From Oscillospiraceae bacterium (GTDB lineage Bacteria > Bacillota > Clostridia > Oscillospirales > Oscillospiraceae): a stretch of 64,000 nt of DNA. Under the pieces are notes generated by a model. That model did no database searches, was not told the DNA's origin, and saw only the letters and a list, made by a program, of their open reading frames with translations. Within the stretch, counting starts at the first letter, position 1. Every line of letters begins with the position of its first letter. Both the position numbers and the translations under genes were made by a program. The stretch spans positions 62,001 through 126,000 of the forward strand of contig CACZPK010000023.1 in assembly GCA_902783035.1 (NCBI GenBank). The letters run 5' to 3'. Shown here piece by piece: positions 1 to 8,516 of the stretch.

Positions 1-555
1 GGTTTCCGCCGCCTGACGATGGCAGACGCGGTCAAGGAGTACGTCGGCGTCGACTTCATGGCGTGCGAGGGCGACGCGGAGAAGGGCGTCGCGCTGGCAA
101 AGAGCGCGGGCGTGGATATGGACGGCGTAGACAAGACCTGGGGCAATGCGCTCTATGAAACCTTCGATCAGAAGGTCGAAGAAAAGCTCGTCCAGCCGAC
201 ATTTATCACGATGTACCCGGTGGAGGTCTCGCCGCTGGCAAAGCGCTCTCCCTCCGACCATTTCCTGACCGAGCGCTATGAACTTTTCATCTGCGGCTGT
301 GAGATGGGCAACGCCTTTAGCGAGCTGAACGACCCCATCGACCAGTATGAGCGTTTCCGCGCGCAGGCGATCAAGCGCGCCAACGGCGATGAAGAGGCAG
401 ATATGATGGATGAGGACTTCGTCCTCGCGCTGGAGTACGGCATGCCCCCGACGGGCGGCCTCGGCTTCGGCATCGACCGCTGCTCGATGATGCTCTGCGG
501 CACCGATTCCATCCGCGATGTGATCCTCTTCCCGACGATGAAGCCGCTGGATTAA
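1..555 (+). CDS. lysS: Lysyl-tRNA synthetase, class II (3' part only)
   Basis: This is the C-terminal part of lysyl-tRNA synthetase, the cytoplasmic enzyme that charges tRNA-Lys. The reading frame is open from the first base of the window, so the 5' part lies outside. The end of the protein contains the class II motif 3 (GLGFGIDR), preceded by the conserved region [10 protein letters not shown] with the ELNDP signature of LysRS and followed by the usual C-terminal DVILFP ending. About 185 residues are present of the roughly 500 normally found. No neighbouring gene shares its strand; a strong hairpin lies about 90 bases downstream. The identity is secure; only the extent of the missing part is unknown. 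Confidence 0.97.
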   Translation, partial: GFRRLTMADAVKEYVGVDFMACEGDAEKGVALAKSAGVDMDGVDKTWGNALYETFDQKVEEKLVQPTFITMYPVEVSPLAKRSPSDHFLTERYELFICGCEMGNAFSELNDPIDQYERFRAQAIKRANGDEEADMMDEDFVLALEYGMPPTGGLGFGIDRCSMMLCGTDSIRDVILFPTMKPLD

Positions 556-645
556 AGACACGGCGTATTTATCGGGATTGCGGGCAATGGGTACGAAGAA
601 TTTACCAAAGATTTACCCATTTTTACCGAATCCGCCTGTAACAAT

Positions 646-681
646 AAAAGGAGCGTCCGCCGATCGGCGGACGCTCCTTTT
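646..681 (+). terminator. Intrinsic terminator after lysS
   Basis: A perfect 36-base palindrome (18-base arms, AAAAGGAGCGTCCGCCGA and its complement) ends in TTTT on both strands. It lies 90 bases after the lysS stop and is suited to end lysS transcription. It may also act on readthrough from the opposite strand. Confidence 0.85.
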
Positions 682-878
682 GCGGTTACAGCGTTGTTTT
701 GCCGCTTTGCCGTTTGCGTTCTTCCATCGCTGCGTCAAGCGGCTTGCCGCAGCGGCGAAACTGATGCACGGCAGCGCATTACCCTTTCCGCACATGCTTT
801 GATTAACTTAACGGCATTGGGCAGTTGCCCCGTCCTTTTGCTTTATGCAATGCGGTTGCGCACCGCCAAGGAAAGCGC
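682..878. other. Intergenic stretch with no recognised gene
   Basis: Between the lysS terminator and the end of hydA no reading frame with a plausible ribosome site is seen. A GC-rich imperfect hairpin (AAGCGGCTTGCCGCAGCGGCG, around 738-758) is present, without a T-run. No clear hydA terminator is visible. Confidence 0.5.
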
Positions 879-2576
879 TTATTTGTGGATGTAGCTCACG
901 TGCAGCAGCTCGTGTGCCTTTTCCTCGCCCATCTCGCGCAGCATGTCGATCACCAGCGGATTGCGCTCCGCGCGTTTGAACGTTGCGGAGTGGTCGGCCG
1001 CAGCCAGTCCGTCGCGGCGCTCGTTCTTGATGGCACGGAAGCTCTGGGGCTGTCCGCCGCCGCCGACGCAGCCGCCCTGGCAGGTCATGACCTCAACCAG
1101 ATGATAAAACGCCTTGCCCTCGTCGATGTCCTTGAGGAGCTTGCGCGCATTGGCAAGCCCGTTGACCACGGCGAGACGGATCTCCTGATCACCCAGATGC
1201 AGCGATGCCTCTTTGATGGCACCCTCGCCGCGCAGGCCCATGAACTCAATCTCACGCAGGGCGTTTTTGCTCTTGTCGGGAACGCAATGACGCACCACCG
1301 CCTCGGCAACGCCGCCGGTCGCGCCATAGATCATCGCCGCACCGGAGCCCAGGCCGAAGGGCAGGTCCGGAGACTCCAGCTCCAGCTCGGAGAGCTTGAT
1401 GCCGGTCTCGCGCAGCATGTCAATGATCTCGCGGGTCGTGAGCACAAGATCGACGTCCGGTTTGCCGTCGTGCTGGAACTCAGGGCGCGCCGCCTCCGCC
1501 TTTTTCGCCGTGCAGGGCATGATGGCGATGTGATAAGTTGTGCGTCCGTCTGCCGCATCCTTGGCGGCGTAACGGTCGCGCAGCACCGCGGCAAACATTT
1601 CCATCGGGGACTTGCAGGTGGAAATGTTTTTCAGATACTTCGGATTTTCAAACTCCAGGAACTTGACCCATGCGGGGCAGCATGAGGTAAACATCGGGAA
1701 CGGGCCGCCCGCGGAAAGGCGCTGTTTGAACTCCTCCGCCTCAGACACAGTGGTAAGATCCGCGCCGAAAATCGTATCATACACCTCGTCCACGCCAATG
1801 AGCTTGAGGGCGGTGACAAACTTGTCCAGCGAGTTTTCGCCCGCAGGGATGCCAAACGCCTCGCCCACGGCAACGCGCACAGCCGGCGCGATCTGGACGA
1901 CGACGCGCTTGCTGGGATCGTGGAGCGCATCCCACGCCTTGCCGATCTGGTTGTTGACGAGGATCGCGCCTGTTGTGCACACGGCGGCGCACTGGCCGCA
2001 GCCAACGCACTTCGTCTCGCTGAGCTTACGCTCGAACGCGGGAGCAACCTGCATCCGCGCACCGCGGCCCACGAATTCAAGGATGTTCATACCCTGAATC
2101 TCCTCGCAGACGCGCACACAGTCGCCGCAGAGGATGCACTTGTTGGGATCGCGCCACACTGCCTTGCTGCTATCGTCGATCTCATAGCGGTCGCGGGTAT
2201 CTTTGAACCGGACGCGGCGCACACCGAACTGCTGCGCCAGTTCCTGCAAGCGGCATTTGCCGCTCTTGGGACATACGGTACAGTCACAGTCGTGGGAGGC
2301 CAGCATCAGCTCCAGAATGGTGCGGCGATGCTTGAGCAGGCGCATGCTGTTGGTTTTGATAACCAGCCCATCCCGGGGCTCCATGGAGCAAGCGGCGTCG
2401 ATTTTGCCACGCTCGTCCTCCACGATACACATACGACATGCACCATAGGTGGACAGATCGGAGTGGTAGCAGAAGGTCGGCATCTCAATGCCCGCTTTGC
2501 GCACCACGGACAGAACATTTTTCTCTCCGTCGAAGGCGACGCGCTGGCCGTCGACGATCATGATTCCTTTTGCCAT
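879..2576 (-). CDS. hydA: [FeFe] hydrogenase catalytic subunit (HydA/HndD type)
   Basis: This is the catalytic subunit of a multimeric NAD(P)-linked [FeFe] hydrogenase, interconverting H2 and protons in the cytoplasm. Domains in order: an N-terminal [2Fe-2S] domain (residues 1-80, Cys 36, 47, 50, 63), a His-Cys3 [4Fe-4S] region (HDCDCTVCPKSGKC, about 95-108), two ferredoxin-type [4Fe-4S] sites (CILCGDCVRVC about 147-157; CVGCGQCAAVC about 190-200), then the H-cluster domain with TSCCPAW (297-303), MPCTAKK (353-359) and MTCQGGCVGGGGQP (497-510). All four H-cluster cysteines are present. At 565 residues it has the length of modular M3-type enzymes. It starts 5 bases after the hydB stop with an AGG-rich ribosome site. 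With HydB and HydC it should form an electron-bifurcating (NADH plus ferredoxin) or NADP-reducing hydrogenase; the cofactor preference cannot be read from the sequence. Confidence 0.95.
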   Translation of the reverse strand: MAKGIMIVDGQRVAFDGEKNVLSVVRKAGIEMPTFCYHSDLSTYGACRMCIVEDERGKIDAACSMEPRDGLVIKTNSMRLLKHRRTILELMLASHDCDCTVCPKSGKCRLQELAQQFGVRRVRFKDTRDRYEIDDSSKAVWRDPNKCILCGDCVRVCEEIQGMNILEFVGRGARMQVAPAFERKLSETKCVGCGQCAAVCTTGAILVNNQIGKAWDALHDPSKRVVVQIAPAVRVAVGEAFGIPAGENSLDKFVTALKLIGVDEVYDTIFGADLTTVSEAEEFKQRLSAGGPFPMFTSCCPAWVKFLEFENPKYLKNISTCKSPMEMFAAVLRDRYAAKDAADGRTTYHIAIMPCTAKKAEAARPEFQHDGKPDVDLVLTTREIIDMLRETGIKLSELELESPDLPFGLGSGAAMIYGATGGVAEAVVRHCVPDKSKNALREIEFMGLRGEGAIKEASLHLGDQEIRLAVVNGLANARKLLKDIDEGKAFYHLVEVMTCQGGCVGGGGQPQSFRAIKNERRDGLAAADHSATFKRAERNPLVIDMLREMGEEKAHELLHVSYIHK

Positions 2577-2581
2577 AGCCC

Positions 2582-4468
2582 TTACGCCTCCTCACTGATC
2601 GCGCCGAACGGGCAATTGCTTTCGCAGGCGCCGCATCGGATGCATTTGTCGATGTCGATGGTATGGGGCTTACGAACCTCGCCGGAGATTGCCTCCATCG
2701 GGCAGTTCTTGCGGCACTTGCCGCAGCCCTTGCACTTCTCGGGGTCGATGACAAGCCCCTTCTTTTTGCCGTTGCAGTGCGGGCAATGCTTGTCCACAAC
2801 GTGGGCAAGATACTCGTCACGAAAATATTTGAGCGTGCTCTTCACCGGATTGCACGCCGCCTGGCCAAGGCCGCAGAGCGCTGCTTCGCTGATGGTGTCG
2901 GACAGACTCTCCAGCAGGTCCAGATCCGCCATCGTACCTTCGTTGTTCACAATGCGCGTGAGGATTTCCAGCATGCGTTTCGTTCCCTCGCGGCAGGGCA
3001 CACACTTGCCGCAGGACTCGTTTTGCGTAAAGCTCATGAAGAAACGCGCGGTTTCCACCATGCAGGTGTCCTCGTCCATGACAACAAGGCCGCCGGAGCC
3101 GATGATCGCGCCAACGCTCTTGAGCGAGTCAAAGTCAAGCGGCATATCGAGATGCTCTTCTGTCAGGCAGCCGCCCGCCGGGCCGCCGATCTGCACCGCC
3201 TTGAATTTCTTGCCGTCCTTGATGCCGCCGCCGATATCAAAAATGATCTCGCGCAGCGTCGTCCCCATCGGGACCTCAATCAAGCCGGTATTGACCACGT
3301 TGCCCGTCAGCGCAAACGCCTTGGTGCCGCTGCTCTTTTCGGTGCCGATGGAGCGGAACCATTGCGCCCCCTTGCGGATGATAAGCGGAACATTGGCGTA
3401 GGTTTCCACATTGTTGAGCACCGTAGGACGGCTCCACAGGCCGTGCTCCACCGTGCGCGGCGGCTTAACGCGCGGCATACCGCGTTTGCCCTCAATGGAT
3501 GCGGTCAGGGCACTGCCCTCGCCGCAGACGAAGGCGCCTGCGCCGCGGTTGATGTGCAGCCGGAAAGAGAACGAGGTGCCCATGATCTTTTCACCCAGCA
3601 GTCCCAGTTCTTCCGCTTTCGCGATGGCAGTGCGCAAGCGATCCACCGCAAGCGGATACTCGGCGCGCACATAGATGTAACCCTCGTCACTGCCGGCAGC
3701 GAGCGCCGCGATCAGCATGCCCTCGATGATCGAGTGGGGATTGCCCTCCATGATGGAACGGTCCATAAATGCGCCGGGGTCGCCCTCGTCGCCGTTGCAC
3801 ACGACGTACTTCTTGCCCTCCGGCTGCTTGCGGACACTGTCCCACTTGCGTCCGGCAGGGAAGCCTGCGCCGCCGCGGCCGCGCAGGCCGGAGTCCAGAA
3901 TCTCCCGGCAGATCTCCTCGCTGTCCATTTCAAAGAGCGCCTTTTCAAAAGCGGCATAGCCGTCGCGCGCGATGTACTCCGTCAGGTCTTCCGCATCGGT
4001 AGCACCGCAGTTTTCCAGTACAACACGCGTCTGCCGCTGGTAGAAGGGGATCTCGGCGTCCTTGGGGTACTTGACGCCGTCGAGCTCATAGAGCAGGCGC
4101 TCCACCACTTTGCCGCCGATGATGGTTTTCTCCAGAATTTCCTCGCAGTCCTCCACCTTGACGTGGGTGTAAAGGATGCCGTCCGGCTCGATCTGGAGCA
4201 GGGGCCCCATTTCACAGAAGCCGTGGCAGCCCGTTTTCTTGAAGTGGAGTGCATCCGCATCGTTTTCTTCGCGGCGCAGGGATACGCGGGTATGAAGGCC
4301 GCGCTCCTCGCACAGCGCCTTCAGACGATCATAGATGTTCAGAGAACCGCCGGCAATGCAGCCGGTTCCGGCACAGATCAGCACTTCACGCGAATCGGCG
4401 GCGAGCAGGGTCTTCGCCTCCGCGCGGAGCGCGTCGAGGCGTTCGCGGGTCAGTTTACGCTTGGGCAC
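2582..4468 (-). CDS. hydB: NuoF-like hydrogenase flavoprotein subunit (HydB/HndC)
   Basis: This subunit takes electrons from or gives them to NAD(P)H through FMN and passes them to HydA. It has an N-terminal thioredoxin-like [2Fe-2S] domain (CAGTGC and GCHGFCEMGP), a NuoF/51-kDa domain with the FMN/NADH glycine-rich motif GRGGAGFPAGRKW, an SLBB segment, the CGKCVPCREGTKRM [4Fe-4S] motif, and two C-terminal ferredoxin clusters (CKGCGKCRKNCP and CIRCGACESNCP). I chose the GTG at 4468 because AAGGAGGGGGAG lies just upstream; an in-frame GTG at 4489 would overlap hydC more. The start overlaps the end of hydC by 14 bases, which suggests translational coupling. Length (about 628 residues) fits HydB of Thermotoga-type trimeric hydrogenases. 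Confidence 0.94.
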   Translation of the reverse strand: MPKRKLTRERLDALRAEAKTLLAADSREVLICAGTGCIAGGSLNIYDRLKALCEERGLHTRVSLRREENDADALHFKKTGCHGFCEMGPLLQIEPDGILYTHVKVEDCEEILEKTIIGGKVVERLLYELDGVKYPKDAEIPFYQRQTRVVLENCGATDAEDLTEYIARDGYAAFEKALFEMDSEEICREILDSGLRGRGGAGFPAGRKWDSVRKQPEGKKYVVCNGDEGDPGAFMDRSIMEGNPHSIIEGMLIAALAAGSDEGYIYVRAEYPLAVDRLRTAIAKAEELGLLGEKIMGTSFSFRLHINRGAGAFVCGEGSALTASIEGKRGMPRVKPPRTVEHGLWSRPTVLNNVETYANVPLIIRKGAQWFRSIGTEKSSGTKAFALTGNVVNTGLIEVPMGTTLREIIFDIGGGIKDGKKFKAVQIGGPAGGCLTEEHLDMPLDFDSLKSVGAIIGSGGLVVMDEDTCMVETARFFMSFTQNESCGKCVPCREGTKRMLEILTRIVNNEGTMADLDLLESLSDTISEAALCGLGQAACNPVKSTLKYFRDEYLAHVVDKHCPHCNGKKKGLVIDPEKCKGCGKCRKNCPMEAISGEVRKPHTIDIDKCIRCGACESNCPFGAISEEA

Positions 4469-4952
4469 GGCTCTCCCCCTCCTTTTCACGCAGCGATTCC
4501 AGAAGCGCGATTGCGCTCTCCGGCGTCATTTTCGGATAGACCTCGTCATTCACCGTCATAACCGGCGAGAGACCGCAGGCGCCGAGACATGCGACAGTCT
4601 CCAGCGTAAACAGTCCGTCGCCGGAGGTCTTCTGCTTGCCCTTGAGCCCCAGATACTCCCGCAGGCCGTCGTAGATCGGCTGCGATTTACGCACATGGCA
4701 GGCCGTTCCGCAGCAGACCTTGACAATATACTTGCCTTTGGCCTCCAGAGAAAAGTTCTCGTAGAACGTGGCAACGCTGTAGACCTTTGCCACGCCGATG
4801 CCGAGCTTGTCCGCGACCAGCTCCAGTGCCTCGGTACTCAGGTACTTGTATTCGTTCTGAATGTCCTGCAAGATCGCGATGAGAGCTTCGCGGCGGCAGT
4901 CATAGCCGTCAACAATCTCCGCGACGTGTTTCAGAACGTCCGGGTTGGCCAT
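4455..4952 (-). CDS. hydC: NuoE-like [2Fe-2S] hydrogenase subunit (HydC/HndA)
   Basis: This is the 24-kDa thioredoxin-like [2Fe-2S] subunit of the hydrogenase, equivalent to NuoE. It has an N-terminal helical bundle and the ligand pattern CCGTACH...CLGACGLSPVM. The frame stays open upstream to 5087, but MANPDVLKH at 4952 is preceded by GGGAGG at a proper distance and gives the normal length of 165 residues. It is the first gene of the hydC-hydB-hydA operon and a consensus promoter lies about 60 bases upstream. A HydABC complex would let the cell dispose of reducing power as H2, typical for a fermenting anaerobe. Confidence 0.94.
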   Translation of the reverse strand: MANPDVLKHVAEIVDGYDCRREALIAILQDIQNEYKYLSTEALELVADKLGIGVAKVYSVATFYENFSLEAKGKYIVKVCCGTACHVRKSQPIYDGLREYLGLKGKQKTSGDGLFTLETVACLGACGLSPVMTVNDEVYPKMTPESAIALLESLREKEGESRAQA

Positions 4953-5009
4953 AAGGTAATCCTCCCTTGATAGAGTTTGGTGCATTAGCACAGTATCACA
5001 ACGTGCGAT

Positions 5010-5038
5010 ATAGTATACAAAATATTGAAAAATGTCAA
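5010..5038 (-). promoter_or_regulatory. Sigma-A type promoter for hydCBA
   Basis: On the minus strand TTGACA (5038-5033) is followed by 17 bases and TACTAT (5015-5010). The transcript would begin near 5003 and carry a leader of about 50 bases before hydC. Confidence 0.7.
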
Positions 5039-5072
5039 TGGTAATTTGTGCGTTCGTTCCCCAAAAAACGGT

Positions 5073-5112
5073 GAAAGCGCCGCTCAACGCGGCGCTTTCG
5101 GCTCTGTTTTTT
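5073..5112 (-). terminator. Bidirectional intrinsic terminator
   Basis: An 11-bp stem (GAAAGCGCCGC, loop TCAAC) at 5073-5099 has TTTTTT on the plus side (5107-5112) and a T-run on the minus side (AAAAAA at 5063-5068 on plus). On the minus strand it ends the zinc-ribbon gene and insulates the hydrogenase promoter. Confidence 0.8.
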
Positions 5113-5594
5113 CATCTTAGGATCGGCGGTATTTTATCCATCAGCGGTGCGTATTTCATCTCGCCTTTGCATGCGCCGACGAACGCGATAACCCAGATCA
5201 CAAATACGCCGACGCCGAGGATACTGCCGATGGAACTGAGCCCCCGCATACCACTCAGCGTTCCCGTGACAATCCCGGCGATTCAAAGGATCAGGGATTG
5301 GTTGAGATGGAAACGGAGATAGGGGTCCTTACTGTCTGCGGCAAGATAGCTGATGAGCCAGCCGATGAACGAAAACCAGTAGCAAAGCAGTGACGCTGTA
5401 CGGATCTTCATTTTGCCCTGCGTTTGCTGATAGGACGATTGGTACGCAGGCTGCTGATACTGGGGCTGTCCGTATGGCGGTTGCTGCCATTGCGGCTGCT
5501 GCGGCGCCGCTCCGGCCGTATCCGTTTTCGTACCGCAAGCGGGGCAGAATTGCGCGCCGTCGTCAATCCGGTTTCCGCAATTGGGACAAAACAT
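5112..5594 (-). pseudogene. Zinc-ribbon membrane protein interrupted by an in-frame TGA
   Basis: The frame starts at a well-placed ribosome site (AAGGAG) with MFCPNCGNRIDDGAQFCPACG, a two-CxxC zinc ribbon, then a Gln/Pro/Tyr-rich linker and a membrane region. At 5283-5285 the frame meets TGA after FHLNQSLIL; reading on in the same frame gives IAGIVTGTLSG and a further membrane segment VGVFVIWVIAFVGA, ending at TGA 5112. The joined product (about 160 residues) looks like a complete zinc-ribbon plus DUF4870-like small membrane protein. A nonsense mutation is the simplest reading because the TGA falls inside a membrane helix. It belongs to a run of four damaged genes. Confidence 0.75.
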
Positions 5595-5625
5595 AACTGT
5601 ACTCCTTCCTCTTTTCCGCAGTGCG

Positions 5626-5806
5626 CTACGCCTTTGCGCCGCAGGCGCAGGGGCAGGTATTGCCGCAGGCGCAGGGGCAGGTATTGCCGCACTTCGTGTA
5701 CGGTGTTTACCTCTTCCGTTTCCTTCTTGCAGTCGGTAAAGAGGCCGCAAACCATGACCAGGCACAATGCAAGAAGCAAAACGCGTTTTACCGTCGGTTT
5801 CATCAT
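5626..5806 (-). pseudogene. Small Cys-rich exported protein with probable frameshift
   Basis: MMKPTVKRVLLLALCLVMVCG at 5806 is a clear signal peptide with AAGGAGG upstream. After KKETEEVNT the original frame becomes arginine-rich and runs into the next gene, while a shift gives YTKCGNTCPCACGNTCPCAC followed by GAKA and a stop at 5626, just before the ribosome site of the zinc-ribbon gene. The shifted ending makes two exact 8-residue repeats with many cysteines, plausible as a metal- or redox-binding tail. Length is 3n+1, consistent with one indel near 5700. No family was recognised. Confidence 0.5.
5641..5688. repeat. Two tandem copies of a 24-bp repeat
   Basis: The 24-base unit GCAGGCGCAGGGGCAGGTAT plus TGCC occurs twice, exactly. 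It lies inside the Cys-rich gene, where on the minus strand each unit encodes CGNTCPCA. The unit is a multiple of three, so copy number could change without breaking the frame. Confidence 0.85.
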
Positions 5807-5882
5807 GAGTCCTCCTTATGCTATCACAGTTTCCCGTCCTTCACGGGGGAGCGCTCACAGGCGCTCCCCCCTCTGATCACGT

Positions 5883-7141
5883 TTAATACCGGAATCCGGT
5901 AATCTCGATGGTGGAGTCCTCTCCATCAATGGTACCGCTGAAGGTCTCCGAACGGCCGCCCACACTGAGTCGGACGATGTAGTTTGTGCTGCCGGAGGAA
6001 CGATCCTCACAATTATAGATGTAGACCCAGTACTCGCCGGAAACGGGATCGGCAAAATAGATGTTCTCCACGGGAGAAGAGCTGACCGAATCCGAAGAAC
6101 GGTTGGCATCGATATCGAGAATACCGCCGTCCGCCTCGGTGTTATCCCAGTAGATCTCACCGCCGTTCGGCGTAAAGACGTGCAGGTCGAGGTCATCCGC
6201 GCTGTCCCACGCGCAGGACACCGTGATGTCGCCCTGTCCCGCACCCGCCTGATTGAGCCAGTCGGTCAGCGTCTCGTTGGCCAGCGGCTGGGGCTCGGGC
6301 GGGGTCTCGGGGCCGACATAGTCGAACTCAAAAATGACGATCTCCGTACCCGTGGTGTCGATGTCACCCTCAAACAGTCGTTCTTGTCCGTTTACGATGA
6401 CACGCACCAGATAATGCGACGCCTGGCCGTCGGTGCGGTCGCGGAAGTTGCGGATGTAGACCTTGTAATGTCCGTCTTCGGGCGCGGGGAAGTAAATGTT
6501 CTCAACCGGGGAAGTGCTCAGATTGGACGAGCTGGCGTTCATATCCACGTCCAGCGTACCGCCGCCAGCGCTCTTGTTGCTGTAGTAGATGTGGTGGTCG
6601 CCGACGGAAGAATCACCCTCGGGCAGGCTGTTCGCGATGTCATCGCGGTTCATCGAAACGCCGTTGCCCTGGCCCATAACGATGGTCGCGCCATTTTCGC
6701 CGACGTCAACCACGATGTCGGTGTTGTCCAGCACAAGGCCACCCGGTTTCATACCGCTGGAGACCGTGCGCACGCTGTGCGCACAGCTGGACGAGACGGT
6801 GTTCGTGTCCCGGTTGATCTCGCCAGCCAGGAACACGACGGCGCCGAAGCCGTTCGCGTTGGTATTCGCCGCTTCCCGCCAATCGGCGACGGGGGTCGTG
6901 CGGCCGCGGAACGTGCGCTGGATGAACTGGTATCCCGCCCGCCGTTCTCACCGGCGGAGAAGAAGTTCCCGCCCAGGCCCTGCAGCGCATCCGAGAACCG
7001 CCCGGCAATGTCCTCGCTCCCGTCGGTCGATTCCGCCACGCTGTGGAAAATACTCTCAAATGTGTTTGTCAGGCTGCTGCCGCCGCCCGAACGGCTGCTG
7101 CCGGACTTGCTGCCGCTGCTTGGTGATCTGTTGACTGCCAT
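5883..7141 (-). pseudogene. YfaP/DUF2135-like repeat protein, frameshifted
   Basis: The gene starts at MAVNRSPSSGSKSGSSRSGGG (7141, GGGAGGG upstream), with a Ser/Gly-rich head. Near 6934-6945, inside a GGCGGGCGGG run, the frame breaks: the first frame gives FFSAGENGG then nonsense, and another frame opens with YQFIQRTFRGRTTPVADWREA and continues to the stop at 5883. The C-terminal part has two similar beta-rich modules (GGTLDVDMNASSSNLSTSPV about 6540-6480 and GGILDIDANRSSDSVSSSPV about 6130-6070), each followed by VENIYF and a Tyr-rich strand. The DLDLHVFTPNGGEIYW segment resembles YfaP-type DUF2135 domains known near tellurite/stress genes. Function unknown; likely inactive unless the frameshift is a sequencing error. 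Confidence 0.6.
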
Positions 7142-7161
7142 GGCTGCTCCCTCCCTTTTTA

Positions 7162-8170
7162 TCAGGTATAACGTTTCAGGGTTTCCTTCAACGTGCGTTG
7201 ATCCATATCGTACTGTTCCTCCAGCCGCAGCGCAAAATTGACCAGCGTTAGGTATAGCAAGCCGCCTGCTCACAGCCCGTCACAAAACTTGTCGAGATGC
7301 AGGCACCCTCCGGCTCCAAAAACAGCGTATGGAAAAACCGGTCGCCGCTCCGCTTGGTGCAGTATCAGCTTTCGACCCCTCCCGAGACATAGAGCGGCAA
7401 CCAGGCGCGGATCGCGGCAAGCAATTCCTCCGCCCCGCGCTCGACATTGTGGATGATTTGGATCTTGCGCCGCAAGCCGCATAAGCGACCATGAGCGAGA
7501 TCCAGCGAACGGTATAATCGCAATCTCCGACCATCCATCCCATATTCTGGTCGGAGTAAAGCAGCAGGCGTGGTTTTTTATCCCGGATCGCGGCATACAG
7601 AAATCGCAGCACCGCACGGCGAAGCCCGCCAATTCCCACATACTCCGTATTCGTGTCATTTGCAGCGTCGCCGGCCGCCTCCTCCGGCGGAAGGATGGCC
7701 ACACTGCCCGGCAAGTAGTTGTCCATTTCATTGAGAAAGCTCTCAAGCAGTGCGTTGTCCGTTGTTTTGAACTCGCGCAGCCATGTCTCCAGATATCGGG
7801 CGCAGACGCTTTCATCGCCCAGCTCCTCCTCCGATACGCCAATAAGCTGCGAGAGAGATTCAATGCGTCCCAGCGCCAGAATACGCGGCGCAAGCACGGC
7901 GCTGATCTCGGTGATGCGCGGACTGTCGGCATGCAGAGAGCGCAGTCCGCTGCGGTACTTGCTGGTTACGGGCGAATCCACACGCAGTTCCTTGGCAAGC
8001 CTTTGGTTGGAGATATCGGCAAGTTCCATGACCGAGATCAATTTTTCCGCAAACAGTTCCCCGCCTTCCGGAACGCTCTCGGTTTGCGGATAGTCGGACA
8101 GCGGCTGCGTCGCGAAGAGCCACGCATGGATCACTCCGCAGATGCGTGCCTCGCCCGCAGGAAAAGGCAC
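7162..8170 (-). pseudogene. HTH-type DNA-binding protein, multiply disrupted
   Basis: The 5' part encodes an HTH-like region (VMELADISNQRLAKELRVDS followed by PVTSKYRSGLRSL), then a helical domain ending in LLYSDQNMGWMVGDCDYTVR. Beyond about 7480 the protein continues only if the frame is changed (IQIIHNVERGAEELLAAIRA), then meets TGA in VES*YCTKRSGD, continues (RFFHTLFLEPEGACISTSFV) and needs another frame change to reach NFALRLEEQYDMDQRTLKET and a stop at 7162. Two frameshifts and an internal stop make it a clear pseudogene. The protein family was not recognised. The start is uncertain; a GTG at 8170 is the furthest plausible one. Confidence 0.75.
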
Positions 8171-8435
8171 TGTTCTGGCATATTGCAGAGAATTATTCCA
8201 TTATGATGGATCTGGCAGCAGCGCCAGCGCCTGCGCCGCCACAGCGTGGATGCATGTGCCGCCGGAGATTTGGTGACATATCCGGTTGCCGCTCTGCCGG
8301 CACAGTCGGTCACAGATTAGGCAACATTGACACAGTGCCTGCATACAACTGACACGCTGCTTTTTTACCCACGCAAAAACACAGCAGCTCACCGCTGTGC
8401 ATAGCGTCTTCTGCCGCGCATCATGCGCAGTGCAA
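8171..8435. other. Intergenic stretch without a recognisable gene
   Basis: Short open frames here have no ribosome site and no familiar motif. The stretch probably holds the lost 5' region of the decayed HTH gene and spacer DNA. Confidence 0.4.
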
Positions 8436-8477
8436 AAAGCAGGGTCGGGAACCCTTTCGGATTCCCGACCCTGCTTT
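8436..8477 (-). terminator. Bidirectional intrinsic terminator
   Basis: A 16-bp perfect stem (AAAGCAGGGTCGGGAA with its complement, 10-base loop) has A/T runs on both sides. It lies 40 bases past the Nudix gene and ends that minus-strand transcript. Confidence 0.85.
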
Positions 8478-8516
8478 ATTTATTCCGTGTACGGTCTCTT
8501 ACAAAGGCGCCGCTCT

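Noticed and set aside
825..4561. Long plus-strand open frames opposite the hydrogenase genes
   Set aside because: They lie antisense to clearly conserved hydA and hydB, have no ribosome sites and no recognisable domains; GC-rich third positions keep the opposite frames open.
4953..5009. Rex-type redox operator upstream of hydC
   Set aside because: Only a half-site-like TTGTGA was seen; no full TTGTGA-N-TCACAA palindrome.
5641..5688. CRISPR-like repeat
   Set aside because: Two directly adjacent copies with no spacers, inside a coding region.
7384..7386. TGA in the HTH gene (VES*YCTKRSG) as selenocysteine
   Set aside because: The same gene has two frameshifts, so the TGA is part of general decay.
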